The translations under genes were made by a program, and so were the position numbers. 64,000 nt of DNA from Petrolisthes cinctipes (lineage: Eukaryota > Arthropoda > Malacostraca > Decapoda > Porcellanidae): the NCBI GenBank assembly GCA_033782935.1, contig JAWQEG010000717.1, positions 186,001-250,000 of the forward strand. The letters run 5' to 3'. Every line of letters starts with the position of its first letter. Position 1 is the first letter of the stretch. Below, piece after piece: positions 36,178-49,700 of the stretch. Under the pieces are notes generated by a model. It searched no databases, was not told the DNA's origin, and worked only from the letters and a program-made list of their open reading frames with translations.

Positions 36178-37419
36178 TGTACCTTCCTTACCCGTTTATA
36201 TCTCAAATTCAGGCTCAAAACACCCGAAAATTCAATATTTTGGGGTCCCTGAAGCAATCTGTACATGCCTACTCAGTGCTAGAATATTTTCAAAATATAG
36301 GCTAAAAACATGCTAAAAATCGATCTTTTAGGTGCCAAAAAGTTGATATCTCAAATTCAGTCCCAAAACACCCGAAAATTCGATATTTAGGGGTCCCAGA
36401 AGCGATCTGTACATGCCTACTCCGTGTTAGAGTATTTTCAAAATACATGCTCAAAACATACTGAAAATCGATCATTTAGGTGCACAAAAGTCGATATGTG
36501 CATGCATCTTCAGTACCCGTTTATATCTCAAAATCAGGCTCAAAACACCCGAAAATTCAATATTTTGGGGTCCCAGAAGCAATCTGTACATGCCTACTCA
36601 GTGTTAGAGTATTTTCAAAATACAGGCCCAAAACATGCTGAAAATCGATATTTTAGATGCCCAAAGTCAATATGTGCATGTATCTTCTGTACCCGTTTAT
36701 ATCTCAAATTCAGGCTCAAAACACCCGAAAATTCAATATTTTGGGGTCCCAGAAGCAATCTGTACATGCCTACTTAGTGCTAGAATATTTTCAAAATATA
36801 GGCTAAAAACATGCTAAAAATCGATTTTTTAGGTGCCAAAAAGTCGATATCTCAAATTCAGTCCCAAAACACCCGAAAATTCGATATTTAGGGGTCCCAG
36901 AAGCGATCTGTACATGCCTACTCCGTGTTAGAGTATTTTCAAAATACATGCTCATAACATACTGAAAATCGATCTTTTAGGTGCACAAAAGTCGATATGT
37001 GCATGCATCTTCAGTACCCGTTTATATCTCAAATTCAGGCTCAAAACACCCGAAAATTCAATATTTTGGGGTCCCAGAAGCAATCTGTACATGCCTACAC
37101 AGTGCTAGAATATTTTCAAAATATAGGCTAAAAACATGCTAAAAATCGACATTTTAGGTGCCAAAAATTCGATATCTCAAATTCTGTCCCTAAACACCCG
37201 AAAATTCGATATTTTGGGGTCCCAGAAGCGATTTGTACATGCCTACTCCGTGTTAGAGTATTTTCAAAATTCAGGTTTAAAACATGCTGAAAATCGATAT
37301 TTTTGGTGCCCAAAGTCAATATGTGCATGTATCTTCTGTACCCGTTTATATCTCGAATTCAGGCTCAAAACACCCGAAAATTCAATATTTTGGGGTCCCA
37401 GAAGCAATCTGTACATGCC
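36109..37419 (+). repeat. B''-C, trimer, dimer and B
   Basis: B'' (36109, with 'taccttcctta'), C (36270), A'-B'-C trimer (36418), A'-C/A (36919) and B with 'caggtttaaaac' (37244). Bases 36178-36663 are the 486 bp missing from the second copy of the 3586-bp duplication. Confidence 0.85.
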
Positions 37420-40152
37420 TACTCAGTGTTAGAGTATTTTCAAAATACAGGCCCAAAACATGCTGAAAATCGATATTTTAGATGCCCATGTACCTTCTGT
37501 ACCCGTTTATATCTCAAATTCAGGCTCAAAACACCCGAAAATTCAATATTTTGGGGTCCCTGAAGCAATCTGTACATGCCTACACAGTGCTAGAATATTT
37601 TCAAAATATAGGCTAAAAACATGCTAAAAATCGACATTTTAGGTGCCAAAAAATCGATATCTCAAATTCTGGCCCTAAACACCCGAAAATTCGATATTTT
37701 GGGGTCACAGAAGCGATTTGTACATGCCTACTCCGTGTTAGAGTATTTTCAAAATTCAGGCCCAAAACATGCTGAAAATCGATATTTTTGGTGCCCAAAG
37801 TCAATATGTGCATGTATCTTCTGTACCCGTTTATATCTCGAATTCAGGCTCAAAACACCCGAAAATTCAATATTTTGGGGTCCCAGAAGCAATCTGTACA
37901 GTGCTAGAATATTTTCAAAATATAGGCTAAAAACATGCTAAAAATCGATCTTTTAGGTGCCAAAAAGTCGATATCTCAAATTCAGTCCCAAAACACCCGA
38001 AAATTCGATATTTAGGGGTCCCAGAAGCAATCTGTACATGCCTACTTAGTGCTAGAATATTTTCAAAATATAGGCTAAAAACATGCTAAAAATCGATTTT
38101 TTAGGTGCCAAAAAGTCGATATCTCAAATTCAGTCCCAAAACACCCGAAAATTCGATATTTAGGGGTCCCAGAAGGTATCTGTGCATGCCTACTCCGTGT
38201 TAGAGTATTTTCAAAATACATGCTCAAAACATACTGAAAATCGATCTTTTAGGTGCACAAAAGTCGATATGTGCATGCATCTTCAGTACCCGTTTATATC
38301 TCAAATTCAGGCTCAAAACACCCGAAAATTCAATATTTTGGGGTCCCAGAAGCAATCTGTACATGCCTACTCAGTGTTAGAGTATTTTCAAAATACAGGC
38401 CCAAAACATGCTGAAAATCGATATTTTAGATGCCCAAAGTCAATATGTGCATTTATCTTCTGTACCCGTTTATATCTCAAATTCAGGCTCAAAACACCCG
38501 TAAATTCAATATTTTGGGGTCCCACAAGCAATCTGTACATGCCTACACAGTGCTAGAATATTTTCAAAATATAGGCTAAAAACATGCTAAAAATCGACAT
38601 TTTAGGTGCCAAAAAATCGATATCTCAAATTTAGTCCCAAAACACCCGAAAATTCAATATTTAGAGGTCCCAGAAGGTATCTCTACATGCCTACTCCATG
38701 TTAGAGTATTTTCAAAATACAGGCCAAAAACATACTGAAAATCGATCTTTTAGGTGCCCAAAAGTCGATATGTGCATGCATCTTCTGTACCCGTTTATAT
38801 CTCAAATTATGGCTCAAAACACCCGAAAATTCGATATTTTGGGGTCCCAGAAGCGATCTGTACATGCCTACTCCGCGTTAGAGTATTTTCAAAATTCAGG
38901 CCCAAAACATGCTGAAAATCGATATTTTTGGTGCCCAAAGTCAATATGTGCATGTATCTTCTGTACCCGTTTATATCTCAAATTCAGGCTCAAAACACCC
39001 GAAAATTCAATATTTTGGGGTCCCAGAAGCAATCTGTACATGCCTACTCAGTGCTAGAATATTTTCAAAATATAGGCTAAAAACATGCTAAAAATCGATC
39101 TTTTAGGTGCCAAAAAGTCGATATCTCAAATTCAGTCCCAAAACACCCAAAAATTCGATATTTAGGGGTCCCAGAAGCGATCTGTACATGCCTACTCCGT
39201 GTTAGAGTATTTTCAAAATACAGGCCCAAAACATGCTGAAAATCGATATTTTTAGATGCACAAAGTCAATATGTGCATGTATCTTCTGTACCAGTTTATA
39301 TCTCGAATTCAGGCTCAAAACACCCGAAAATTCAATATTTTGGGGTCCCAGAAGCAATCTGTACATGCCTACACAGTGCTAGAATATTTTCAAAATATTG
39401 GCTAAAAACATGCTAAAAATCGATCTTTTAGGTGCCAAAAAGTCGATATCTCAAATTCAGTCCCAAAACACCCGAAAATTCGATATTTCGGGGTCCCAGA
39501 AGCGATCTGTACATGCCTACTCCGTGTTAAAGTATTTTCAAAATACATGCTCAAAACATACTGAAAATTGATCTTTTAAGTGCACAAAAGTCGATATGTG
39601 CATGCATCTTCAGCACCCGTTTATATCTCAAATTCAGGCTCAAAACACCCGAAAATTCAATATTTTGGGGTCCCAGAAGCAATCTGTACATGCCTACTCA
39701 GTGTTAGAGTATTTTCAAAATACAGGCCCAAAACATGCTGAAAATCGATATTTTAGATGCCCAAAGTCAATATGTGCATGTATCTTCTGTACCCGTTTAT
39801 ATCTCAAATTCAGGCTCAAAACACCCGAAAATTCAATATTTTGGGGTCCCAGAAGCAATCTGTACATGCCTACTTAGTGCTAGAATATTTTCAAAATATA
39901 GGCTAAAAACATGCTAAAAATCGATTTTTTAGGTGCCAAAAAGTCGATATCTCAAATTCAGTCCCAAAACACCCGAAAATTCGATATTTAGGGGTCCCAG
40001 AAGCGATCTGTACATGCCTACTCCGTGTTAGAGTATTTTCAAAATACATGCTCATAACATACTGAAAATCGATCTTTTAGGTGCACAAAAGTCGATATGT
40101 GCATGCATCTTCAGTACCCGTTTATATCTCAAATTCAGGCTCAAAACACCCG
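37053..40152 (+). repeat. 3586-bp duplication, second copy shortened to 3100 bp
   Basis: Follows the first copy (33467-37052) directly. At 39763/39764 it jumps from the equivalent of 36177 to the equivalent of 36664 (offset becomes 3100), so 486 bp are missing. That equals three monomers (161 + 148 + 177), and the B'' has become a B' at 39695. From 40153 a third partial copy begins and can be followed to about 40510. Confidence 0.83.
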
Positions 40153-40657
40153 AAAATTCAATATTTTGGGGTCCCAGAAGCAATCTGTACATGCCTACAC
40201 AGTGCTAGAATATTTTCAAAATATAGGCTAAAAACATGCTAAAAATCGACATTTTAGGTGCCAAAAAATCGATATCTCAAATTCTGGCCCTAAACACCCG
40301 AAAATTCGATATTTTGGGGTCCCAGAAGCGATTTGTACATGCCTACTCCGTGTTAGAGTATTTTCAAAATTCAGGTTTAAAACATGCTGAAAATCGATAT
40401 TTTTGGTGCCCAAAGTCAATATGTGCATGTATCTTCTGTACCCGTTTATATCTCGAATTCAGGCTCAAAACACCCGAAAATTCAATATTTTGGGGTCCCA
40501 GAAGCAATCTGTACAGTGCTAGAATATTTTCAAAATATAGGCTAAAAACATGCTAAAAATCGACATTTTAGGTGCCAAAAAATCGATATCTCAAATTCAG
40601 TCCCAAAACACCCGAAAATTCGATATTTAGAGGTCCCAGAAGGTATCTGTACATGCC
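37420..40657 (+). repeat. 623-bp unit followed by trimers and dimers
   Basis: B''-C/A-(B-C) at 37420, C at 38043, A'-B'-C at 38191, A-B-C at 38692, B*-C at 39193, A'-B'-C at 39518, A'-C/A at 40019 and a 314-bp B-C pair at 40344. The unit lengths sum exactly to the block length. Confidence 0.85.
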
Positions 40658-41792
40658 TACACTGTGTTAGAGTATTTTCAAAATACAGGCCCAAAACATG
40701 CTGAAAATCGATATTTTAGATGCCCATGTACCTTCTGTACCCGTTTATATCTCAAATTCAGGCTCAAAACACCCGAAAATTCAATATTTTGGGGTCCCTG
40801 AAGCAATCTGTACATGCCTACTCAGTGCAAGAATATTTTCAAAATATAGGCTAAAAACATGCTAAAAATCGATCTTTTAGGTGCCAAAAAGTCGATATCT
40901 CAAATTCAGTCCCAAAACACCCGAAAATTCGATATTTAGGGGTCCCAGAAGCGATCTGTACATGCCTACTCCGTGTTAGAGTATTTTCAAAATACATGCT
41001 CAAAACATACTGAAAATCGATCATTTAGGTGCACAAAAGTCGATATGTGCATGCATCTTCAGTACCCGTTTATATCTCAAAATCAGGCTCAAAACACCCG
41101 AAAATTCAATATTTTGGGGTCCCAGAAGCAATCTGTACATGCCTACTCAGTGTTAGAGTATTTTCAAAATATAGGCCCAAAACATGCTGAAAATCGATAT
41201 TTTAGATGCCCAAAGTCAATATGTGCATGTATCTTCTGTACCCGTTTATATCTCAAATTCAGGCTCAAAACACCCGAAAATTCAATATTTTGGGGTCCCA
41301 GAAGCAATCTGTACATGCCTACTTAGTGCTAGAATATTTTCAAAATATAGGCTAAAAACATGCTAAAAATCGAATTTTTAGGTGCCAAAAAGTCGATATC
41401 TCAAATTCAGTCCCAAAACACCCGAAAATTCGATATTTAGGGGTCCCAGAAGCGATCTGTACATGGCTACTCCGTGTTAGAGTATTTTCAAAATACATGC
41501 TCATAACATACTGAAAATTGATCTTTTAGGTGCACAAAAGTCGATATGTGCATGCATCTTCAGTACCCGTTTATATCTCAAATTCAGGCTCAAAACACCC
41601 GAAAATTCAATATTTTGGGGTCCCAGAAGCAATCTGTACATGCCTACACAGTGCTAGAATATTTTCAAAATATTGGCTAAAAACATGCTAAAAATCGATC
41701 TTTTAGGTGCCAAAAAGTCGATATCTCAAATTGAGTCCCAAAACACCCGAAATTTCGATATTTAGGGGTCCCAGAAGCGATCTGTTCATGCC
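40658..41792 (+). repeat. B''-C, trimer and dimer before the 9277-bp duplication
   Basis: B'' with an A-type start 'tacactgtg' (40658), C with 'cagtgcaagaat' (40819), A'-B'-C (40967) and A'-C (41468, with 'acatggctac' and 'aaaattgat'). It resembles 36109-37095 at offset 4549 with several substitutions, so it is an older relative of that block. Confidence 0.82.
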
Positions 41793-44700
41793 TACTCCGT
41801 GTTAGAGTATTTTCAAAATACATGCTCAAAACATACTGAAAATCGATCTTTTAAGTGCACAAAAGTCGATATGTGCATGCATCTTCAGTACAAGTTTATA
41901 TCTCAAATTCAGGCTCAAAAAACCCGAAAATTCAATATTTTGGGGTCCAAGAAGCAATCTGTACATGCCTACTCAGTGTTAGAGTATTTTCAAAATACAG
42001 GCCCAAAACATGCTGAAAATCGATATTTTAGATGCCCATGTACCTTCTGTACCCGTTTATATCTCAAATTCAGGCTCAAAACACCCGAAAATTCAATATT
42101 TTGGGGTCCCAGAAGCAATCTGTACATGCCTACACAGTGTTAGAATATTTTCAAAAAATAGGCTAAAAACATGCTAAAAATCGACATTTTAGGTGCCAAA
42201 AAATCGATATCTCAAATTCTGGCCCTAAACACCCGAAAATTCGATATTTTGGGGTCCCAGAAGCGATTTGTACATGCCTACTCCGTGTTAGAGTATTTTC
42301 AAAATTCAGGTTTAAAACATGCTGAAAATCGATATTTTTGGTGCCCAAAGTCAATATGTGCATGTATCTTCTGTACCCGTTTATATCTCGAATTCAGGCT
42401 CAAAACACCCGAAAATTCAATATTTTGGGGTCCCAGAAGCAATCTGTACAGTGCTAGAATATTTTCAAAATATAGGCTAAAAATATGCTAAAAATCGACA
42501 TTTTAGGTGCCAAAAAATCGATATCTCAAATTCAGTCCCAAAACACCCGAAAATTCGATATTTAGAGGTCCCAGAAGGTATCTGTACATGCCTACACTGT
42601 GTTAGAGTATTTTCAAAATACAGGCCAAAAACATACTGAAAATCGATCTTTTAGGTGCCCAAAAGTCGATATGTGCGTGCATCTTCTGTACCCGTTTATA
42701 TCTCAAATTCTGGCCCTAAACACCCGAAAATTCGATATTTTGGGGTCCCAGAAGCAATCTGTACATGCCTACTCAGTGCTAGAATATTTTCAAAATATAG
42801 GCTAAAAACATGCTAAAAATCGATCTTTTAGGTGCCAAAAAGTCGATATCTCAAATTCAGTCCCAAAACACCCGAAAATTCGATATTTAGGGGTCCCAGA
42901 AGCGATCTGTACATGCCTACTCCGTGTTAGAGTATTTTCAAAATACATGCTCAAAACATACTGAAAATCGATCATTTAGGTGCACAAAAGTCGATATGTG
43001 CATGCATCTTCAGTACCCGTTTATATCTCAAAATCAGGCTCAAAACACCCGAAAATTCAATATTTTGGGGTCCCAGAAGCAATCTGTACATGCCTACTCA
43101 GTGTTAGAGTATTTTCAAAATACAGGCCCAAAACATGCTGAAAATCGATATTTTAGATGCCCAAAGTCAATATGTGCATGTATCTTCTGTACCCGTTTAT
43201 ATCTCAAATTCAGGCTCAAAACACCCGAAAATTCAATATTTTGGGGTCCCAGAAGCAATCTGTACATGCCTACTTAGTGCTAGAATATTTTCAAAATATA
43301 GGCTAAAAACATGCTAAAAATCGATTTTTTAGGTGCCAAAAAGTCGATATCTCAAATTCAGTCCCAAAACACCCGAAAATTCGATATTTAGGGGTCCCAG
43401 AAGGTATCTGTACATGCCTACTCCGTGTTAGAGTATTTTCAAAATACATGCTCAAAACATACTGAAAATCGATCTTTTAGGTGCACAAAAGTCGATATGT
43501 GCATGCATCTTCAGTACCCGTTTATATCTCAAATTCAGGCACAAAACACCCGAAAATTCAATATTTTGGGGTCCCAGAAGCAATCTGTACATGCCTACTC
43601 AGTGTTAGAGTATTTTCAAAATACAGGCCCAAAACATGCTGAAAATCGATATTTTAGATGCCCAAAGTCAATATGTGCATGTATCTTCTGTACCCGTTTA
43701 TATCTCAAATTCAGGCTCAAAACACCCGTAAATTCAATATTTTGGGGTCCCACAAGCAATCTGTACATGCCTACACAGTGCTAGAATATTTTCAAAATAT
43801 AGGCTAAAAACATGCTAAAAATCGACATTTTAGGTGCCAAAAAATCGATATCTCAAATTTAGTCCCAAAACACCCGAAAATTCAATATTTAGAGGTCCCA
43901 GAAGGTATCTGTACATGCCTACTCCGTGTTAGAGTATTTTCAAAATACAGGCCAAAAACATACTGAAAATCGATCTTTTAGGTGCCCAAAAGTCGATATG
44001 TGCATGCATCTTCTGTACCCGTTTATATCTCAAATTATGGCTCAAAACACCAGAAAATTCAATATTTTGGGGTCCCAGAAGCGATCTGTACATGCCTACT
44101 CCGCGTTAGAGTATTTTCAAAATTCAGGCCCAAAACATGCTGAAAATCGATATTTTTGGTGCCCAAAGTCAATATGTGCATGTATCTTCTGTACCCGTTT
44201 ATATCTCAAGTTCAGGCTCAAAACACCCGAAAATTCAATATTTTGGGGTCCCAGAAGCAATCTGTACATGCCTACTCAGTGCTAGAATATTTTCAAAATA
44301 TAGGCTAAAAACATGCTAAAAATCGATCTTTTAGGTGCCAAAAAGTCGATATCTCAAATTCAGTCCCAAAACACCCGAAAATTCGATATTTAGGGGTCCC
44401 AGAAGCGATCTGAACATGCCTACTCCGTGTTAGAGTATTTTCAAAATACAGGCCCAAAACATGCTGAAAATCGATATTTTTAGATGCACAAAGTCAATAT
44501 GTGCATGTATCTTCTGTACCCGTTTATATCTCAAATTCAGGCTCAAAACACCCGAAAATTCAATATTTTGGGGTACCAGAAGCAATCTGTACATGCCTAC
44601 ACAGTGCTAGAATATTTTCAAAATATTGGCTAAAAACATGCTAAAAATCGATCTTTTAGGTGCCAAAAAGTCGATATCTCAAATTCAGTCCCAAAACACC

Positions 44701-46708
44701 CGAAAATTCGATATTTCGGGGTCCCAGAAGCGATCTGTACATGCCTACTCCGTGTTAAAGTATTTTCAAAATACATGCTCAAAACATACTGAAAATCGAT
44801 CTTTTAAGTGCACAAAAGTCGATATGTGCATGCATCTTCAGCACCCGTTTATATCTCAAATTCAGGCTCAAAACACCCGAAAATTCAATATTTTGGGGTC
44901 CCAGAAGCAATCTGTACATGCCTACTCAGTGTTAGAGTATTTTCAAAATACAGGCCCAAAACATGCTGAAAATCGATATTTTAGATGCCCATGTACCTTC
45001 TGTACCCGTTTATATCTCAAATTCAGGCTCAAAACACCCGAAAATTCAATATTTTGGGGTCCCTGAAGCAATCTGTATATGCCTACACAGTGCTAGAATA
45101 TTTTCAAAATATAGGCTAAAAACATGCTAAAAATCGACATTTTAGGTGCCAAAAAATCGATATCTCAAATTCTGGCCCTAAACACCCGAAAATTAGATAT
45201 TTTGGGGTCACAGAAGCGATTTGTACATGCCTACTCCGTGTTAGAGTATTTTCAAAATTCAGGCCCAAAACATGCTGAAAATCGATATTTTTGGTGCCCA
45301 AAGTCAATATGTGCATGTATCTTCTGTACCCGTTTATATCTCAAATTCAGGCTCAAAACACCCGAAAATTCAATATTTTGGGGTCCCAGAAGCAATCTGT
45401 ACAGTGCTAGAATATTTTCAAAATATAGGCTAAAAACATGCTAAAAATCGATCTTTTAGGTGCCAAAAAGTCGATATCTCAAATTCAGTCCCAAAACACC
45501 CGAAAATTCGATATTTAGGGGTCCCAGAAGGTATCTGTACATGCCTACTCAGTGTTAGAGTATTTTCAAAATACAGGCCCAAAACATGCTGAAAATCAAT
45601 ATTTTAGATGCCCAAAGTCAATATGTGCATGTATCTTCTGTACCCGTTTATATCTCAAATTCAGGCTCAAAACACCCAAAAATTCAATATTTTGGGGTCC
45701 CACAAGCAATCTGTACATGCCTACACAGTGCTAGAATATTTTCAAAATATAGGCTAAAAACATGCTAAAAATCGACATTTTAGGTGCCAAAAAATCGATA
45801 TCTCAAATTCAGTCCCAAAACACCCGAAAATTCGATATTTGGAGGTCCCAGAAGGTATCTGTACATGCCTATTCCGTGTTAGAGTATTTTCAAAATACAG
45901 GCCAAAAACATACTGAAAATCGATCTTTTAGGTGCCCAAAAGTCGATATGTGCATGCATCTTCTGTACCCGTTTATATCTCAAATTCTGGCTTAAAACAC
46001 CCGAAAATTCGATATTTTGGGGTCCCAGAAGCGATCTGTACATGCCTACTCCGTGTTAGAGTATTTTCAAAATTCAGGCCCAAAACATGCTGAAAATCGA
46101 TATTTTTGGTGCCCAAAGTCAATATATGCATGTATCTTCTGTACCCGTTTATATCTCAAATTCAGGCTCAAAACACCCGAAAATTCAATATTTTGGGGTC
46201 CCAGAAGCAATCTGTACATGCCTACACAGTGCTAGAATATTTTCAAAATATTGGCTAAAAACATGCTAAAAATCGATCTTTTAGGTGCCAAAAAGTCGAT
46301 ATCTCAAATTCAGTCCCAAAACACCCGAAAATTCGATATTTAGGGGTCCCAGAAGCGATCTGTACATGCCTACTCCGTGTTAGAGTATTTTCAAAATACA
46401 TGCTCAAAACATACTGAAAATCGATCTTTTAAGTGCACAAAAGTCGATATGTGCATGCATCTTCAGTACCCGTTTATATCTCAAATTCAGGCTCAAAACA
46501 CCCGAAAATTCAATATTTTGGGGTCCCAGAAGCAATCTGTACATGCCTACTCAGTGTTAGAGTATTTTCAAAATACAGGCCCAAAACATGCTGAAAATCG
46601 ATATTTTAGATGCCCATGTACCTTATGTACCCGTTTATATCTCAAATTCAGGCTCAAAACACCCGAAAATTCGATATTTAGGGGTCCCAGAAGCGATCTG
46701 TACATGCC
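41793..46708 (+). repeat. Sub-block 1 of the 9277-bp unit
   Basis: A'-B''-C/A (41793, 486 bp), B-C 314 (42279), A-C (42593), A'-B'-C (42918), A'-B'-C (43419), A-B-C (43920), B*-C (44421), A'-B''-C/A (44746), B-C 314 (45232), B'-C (45546), A-B-C (45870) and A'-B'' (46371). The B'' at 46548 has a C-type right end ('gatatttaggggtccc') and 'taccttatg'. Confidence 0.87.
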
Positions 46709-49700
46709 TACTCCGTGTTAGAGTATTTTCAAAATACATGCTCAAAACATACTGAAAATCGATCTTTTAGGTGCACAAAAGTCGATATGTGCATGCATCT
46801 TCAGTACCCGTTTATATATCAAATTCAGGCTCAAAACACCCGAAAATTCAATATTTTGGGGTCCCAGAAGCAATCTGTACATGCCTACTCAGTGTTAGAG
46901 TATTTTCAAAATACAGGCCCAAAACATGCTGAAAATCGATATTTTAGATGCCCAAAGTCAATATGTGCATGTATCTTCTGTACCCGTTTATATCTCAAAT
47001 TCAGGCTCAAAACACCCGAAAATTCAATATTTTGGGGTCCCAGAAGCAATCTGTACATGCCTACACAGTGCTAGAATATTTTCAAAATATAGGCTAAAAA
47101 CATGCTAAAAATCGACATTTTAGGTGCCAAAAAATCGATATCTCAAATTCAGTCCCAAAACACCCGAAAATTCGATATTTAGAGGTCCCAGAAGGTATCT
47201 GTACATGCCTACTCCGTGTTAGAGTATTTTCAAAATACAGGCCAAAAACATACTGAAAATCGATCTTTTAGGTGCCCAAAAGTCGATATGTGCATGCATC
47301 TTCTGTACCCGTTTATATCTCAAATTCTGGCCCTAAACACCCGAAAATCTGATATTTTGGGGTCCCAGAAGCGATCTATACATGCCTACTCCGTGTTAGA
47401 GTATTTTCAAAATTCAGGCCCAAAACATGCTGAAAATCGATATTTTTGGTGCCCAAAGTCAACATGTGCATGTATCTTCTGTACCCGTTTATATCTCAAA
47501 TTCAGGCTCAAAACACCCGAAAATTCAATATTTTGGGGACCCAGAAGCAATCTGTACATGCCTACTCAGTGCTAGAATATTTTCGAAATATAGGCTAAAA
47601 ACATACTGAAAATCGATCTTTTAGGTGCACAAAAGTCGATATGTGCATGCATCTTCAGTACCCGTTTATATCTCAAATTCAGGCTCAAAACACCCGAAAA
47701 TTCAATATTTTGGGGTCCCAGAAGCAATCTGTACATGCCTACTCAGTGTTAGAGTATTTTCAAAATACAGGCCCAAAACATGCTGAAAATCGATATTTTA
47801 GGTGCCAAAAAATCGATATCTCAAATTCAGTCACAAAACACCCGAAAATTCGATATTTAGAGGTCCCAGAAGGTATCTGTACATGCCTACTCCGTGTTAG
47901 AGTATTTTCAAAATACAGGCCAAAAACATACTGAAAATCGATGTTTTAGGTGCCCAAAAGTCGATATGTGCATGCATCTTCTGTACCCGTTTATATCTCA
48001 AATTCTGGCCCTAAACACCCGAAAATTCGATATTTTGGGGTCCCAGAAGCGATCTGTACATGCCTACTCCGTGTTAGAGTATTTTCAAAATTCAGGCCCA
48101 AAACATGCTGAAAATCGATATTTTTGGTGCCCAAAGTCAATATGTGCATGCATCTTCAGTACCCGTTTATATCTCAAATTCAGGCTCAAAACACCCGAAA
48201 ATTCAATATTTTGAGGTCCCAGAAGCAATCTGTACATGCCTACTCATTGTTAGAGTATTTTCAAAATACAGGCCCAAAACATGCTGAAAATCGATATTTT
48301 AGATGCCCAAAGTCAATATGTGCATGTATCTTCTGTACCCGTTTATATCTCAAATTCAGGCTCAAAACACCCGAAAATTCAATATTTTGGGGTCCCAGAA
48401 GCAATCTGTACATGCCTACACAGTGCTAGAATATTTTCAAAATATATGCTAAAAACATGCTAAAAATCGACATTTTAGGTGCCAAAAAATCGATATCTCA
48501 AATTCAGTCCCAAACCACCCGAAAATTCGATATTTAGAGGTCCCAGAAGGTATCTGTACATGCCTACTCCGTGTTAGAGTATTTTCAAAATACAGGCCAA
48601 AAACATACTGAAAATCGATCTTTTAGGTACCCAAAAGTCGATATGTGCATGCATCTTCTGTACCCGTTTATATCTCAAATTCTGGCCCTAAACACCCGAA
48701 AATCTGATATTTTAGGGTCCCAGAAGCGATCTGTACATGCCTACTCCGTGTTAGAGTATTTTCAAAATTCAGGCCCAAAACATGCTGAAAATCGATATTT
48801 TTGGTGCCCAAAGTCAATATGTGCATGTATCTTCTGTACCCGTTTATATCTCAAATTCAGGCTCAAAACACCCGAAAATTCAATATTTTGGGGACCCAGA
48901 AGCAATCTGTACATGCCTACTCAGTGCTAGAATATTTTCGAAATATAGGCTAAAAACATGCTAAAAATCGATCTTTTAGGTGCCAAAAAGTCGATATCTC
49001 AAATTCAGCCCCAAAACACCCGAAAATTCGATATTTAGGGGTCCCAGAAGCAATCTGTACATGCCTACTCCGTGTTAGAGTATTTTCAAAATACATGCTC
49101 AAAACATACTGAAAATCGATCTTTTAGGTGCACAAAAGTCGATATGTGCATGCATCTTCAGTACCCGTTTATATCTCAAATTCAGGCTCAAAACACCCGA
49201 AAATTCAATATTTTGGGGTCCCAGAAGCAATCTGTACATGCCTACTCAGTGTTAGAGTATTTTCAAAATACAGGCCCAAAACATGCTGAAAATCGATATT
49301 TTAGGTGCCAAAAAATCGATATCTCAAATTCAGTCACAAAACACCCGAAAATTCGATATTTAGAGGTCCCAGAAGGTATCTGTACATGCCTACTCCGTGT
49401 TAGAGTATTTTCAAAATACAGGCCAAAAACATACTGAAAATCGATCTTTTAGGTGCCCAAAAGTCGATATGTGCATGCATCTTCTGTACCCGTTTATATC
49501 TCAAATTCTGGCCCTAAACACCCGAAAATTCGATATTTTGGGGTCCCAGAAGCGATCTGTACATGCCTACTCCGTGTTAGAGTATTTTCAAAATTCAGGC
49601 CCAAAACATGCTGAAAATCGATATTTTTGGTGCCCAAAGTCAATATGTGCATTCATCTTCAGTACCCGTTTATATCTCAAATTCAGGCTCAAAACACCCG

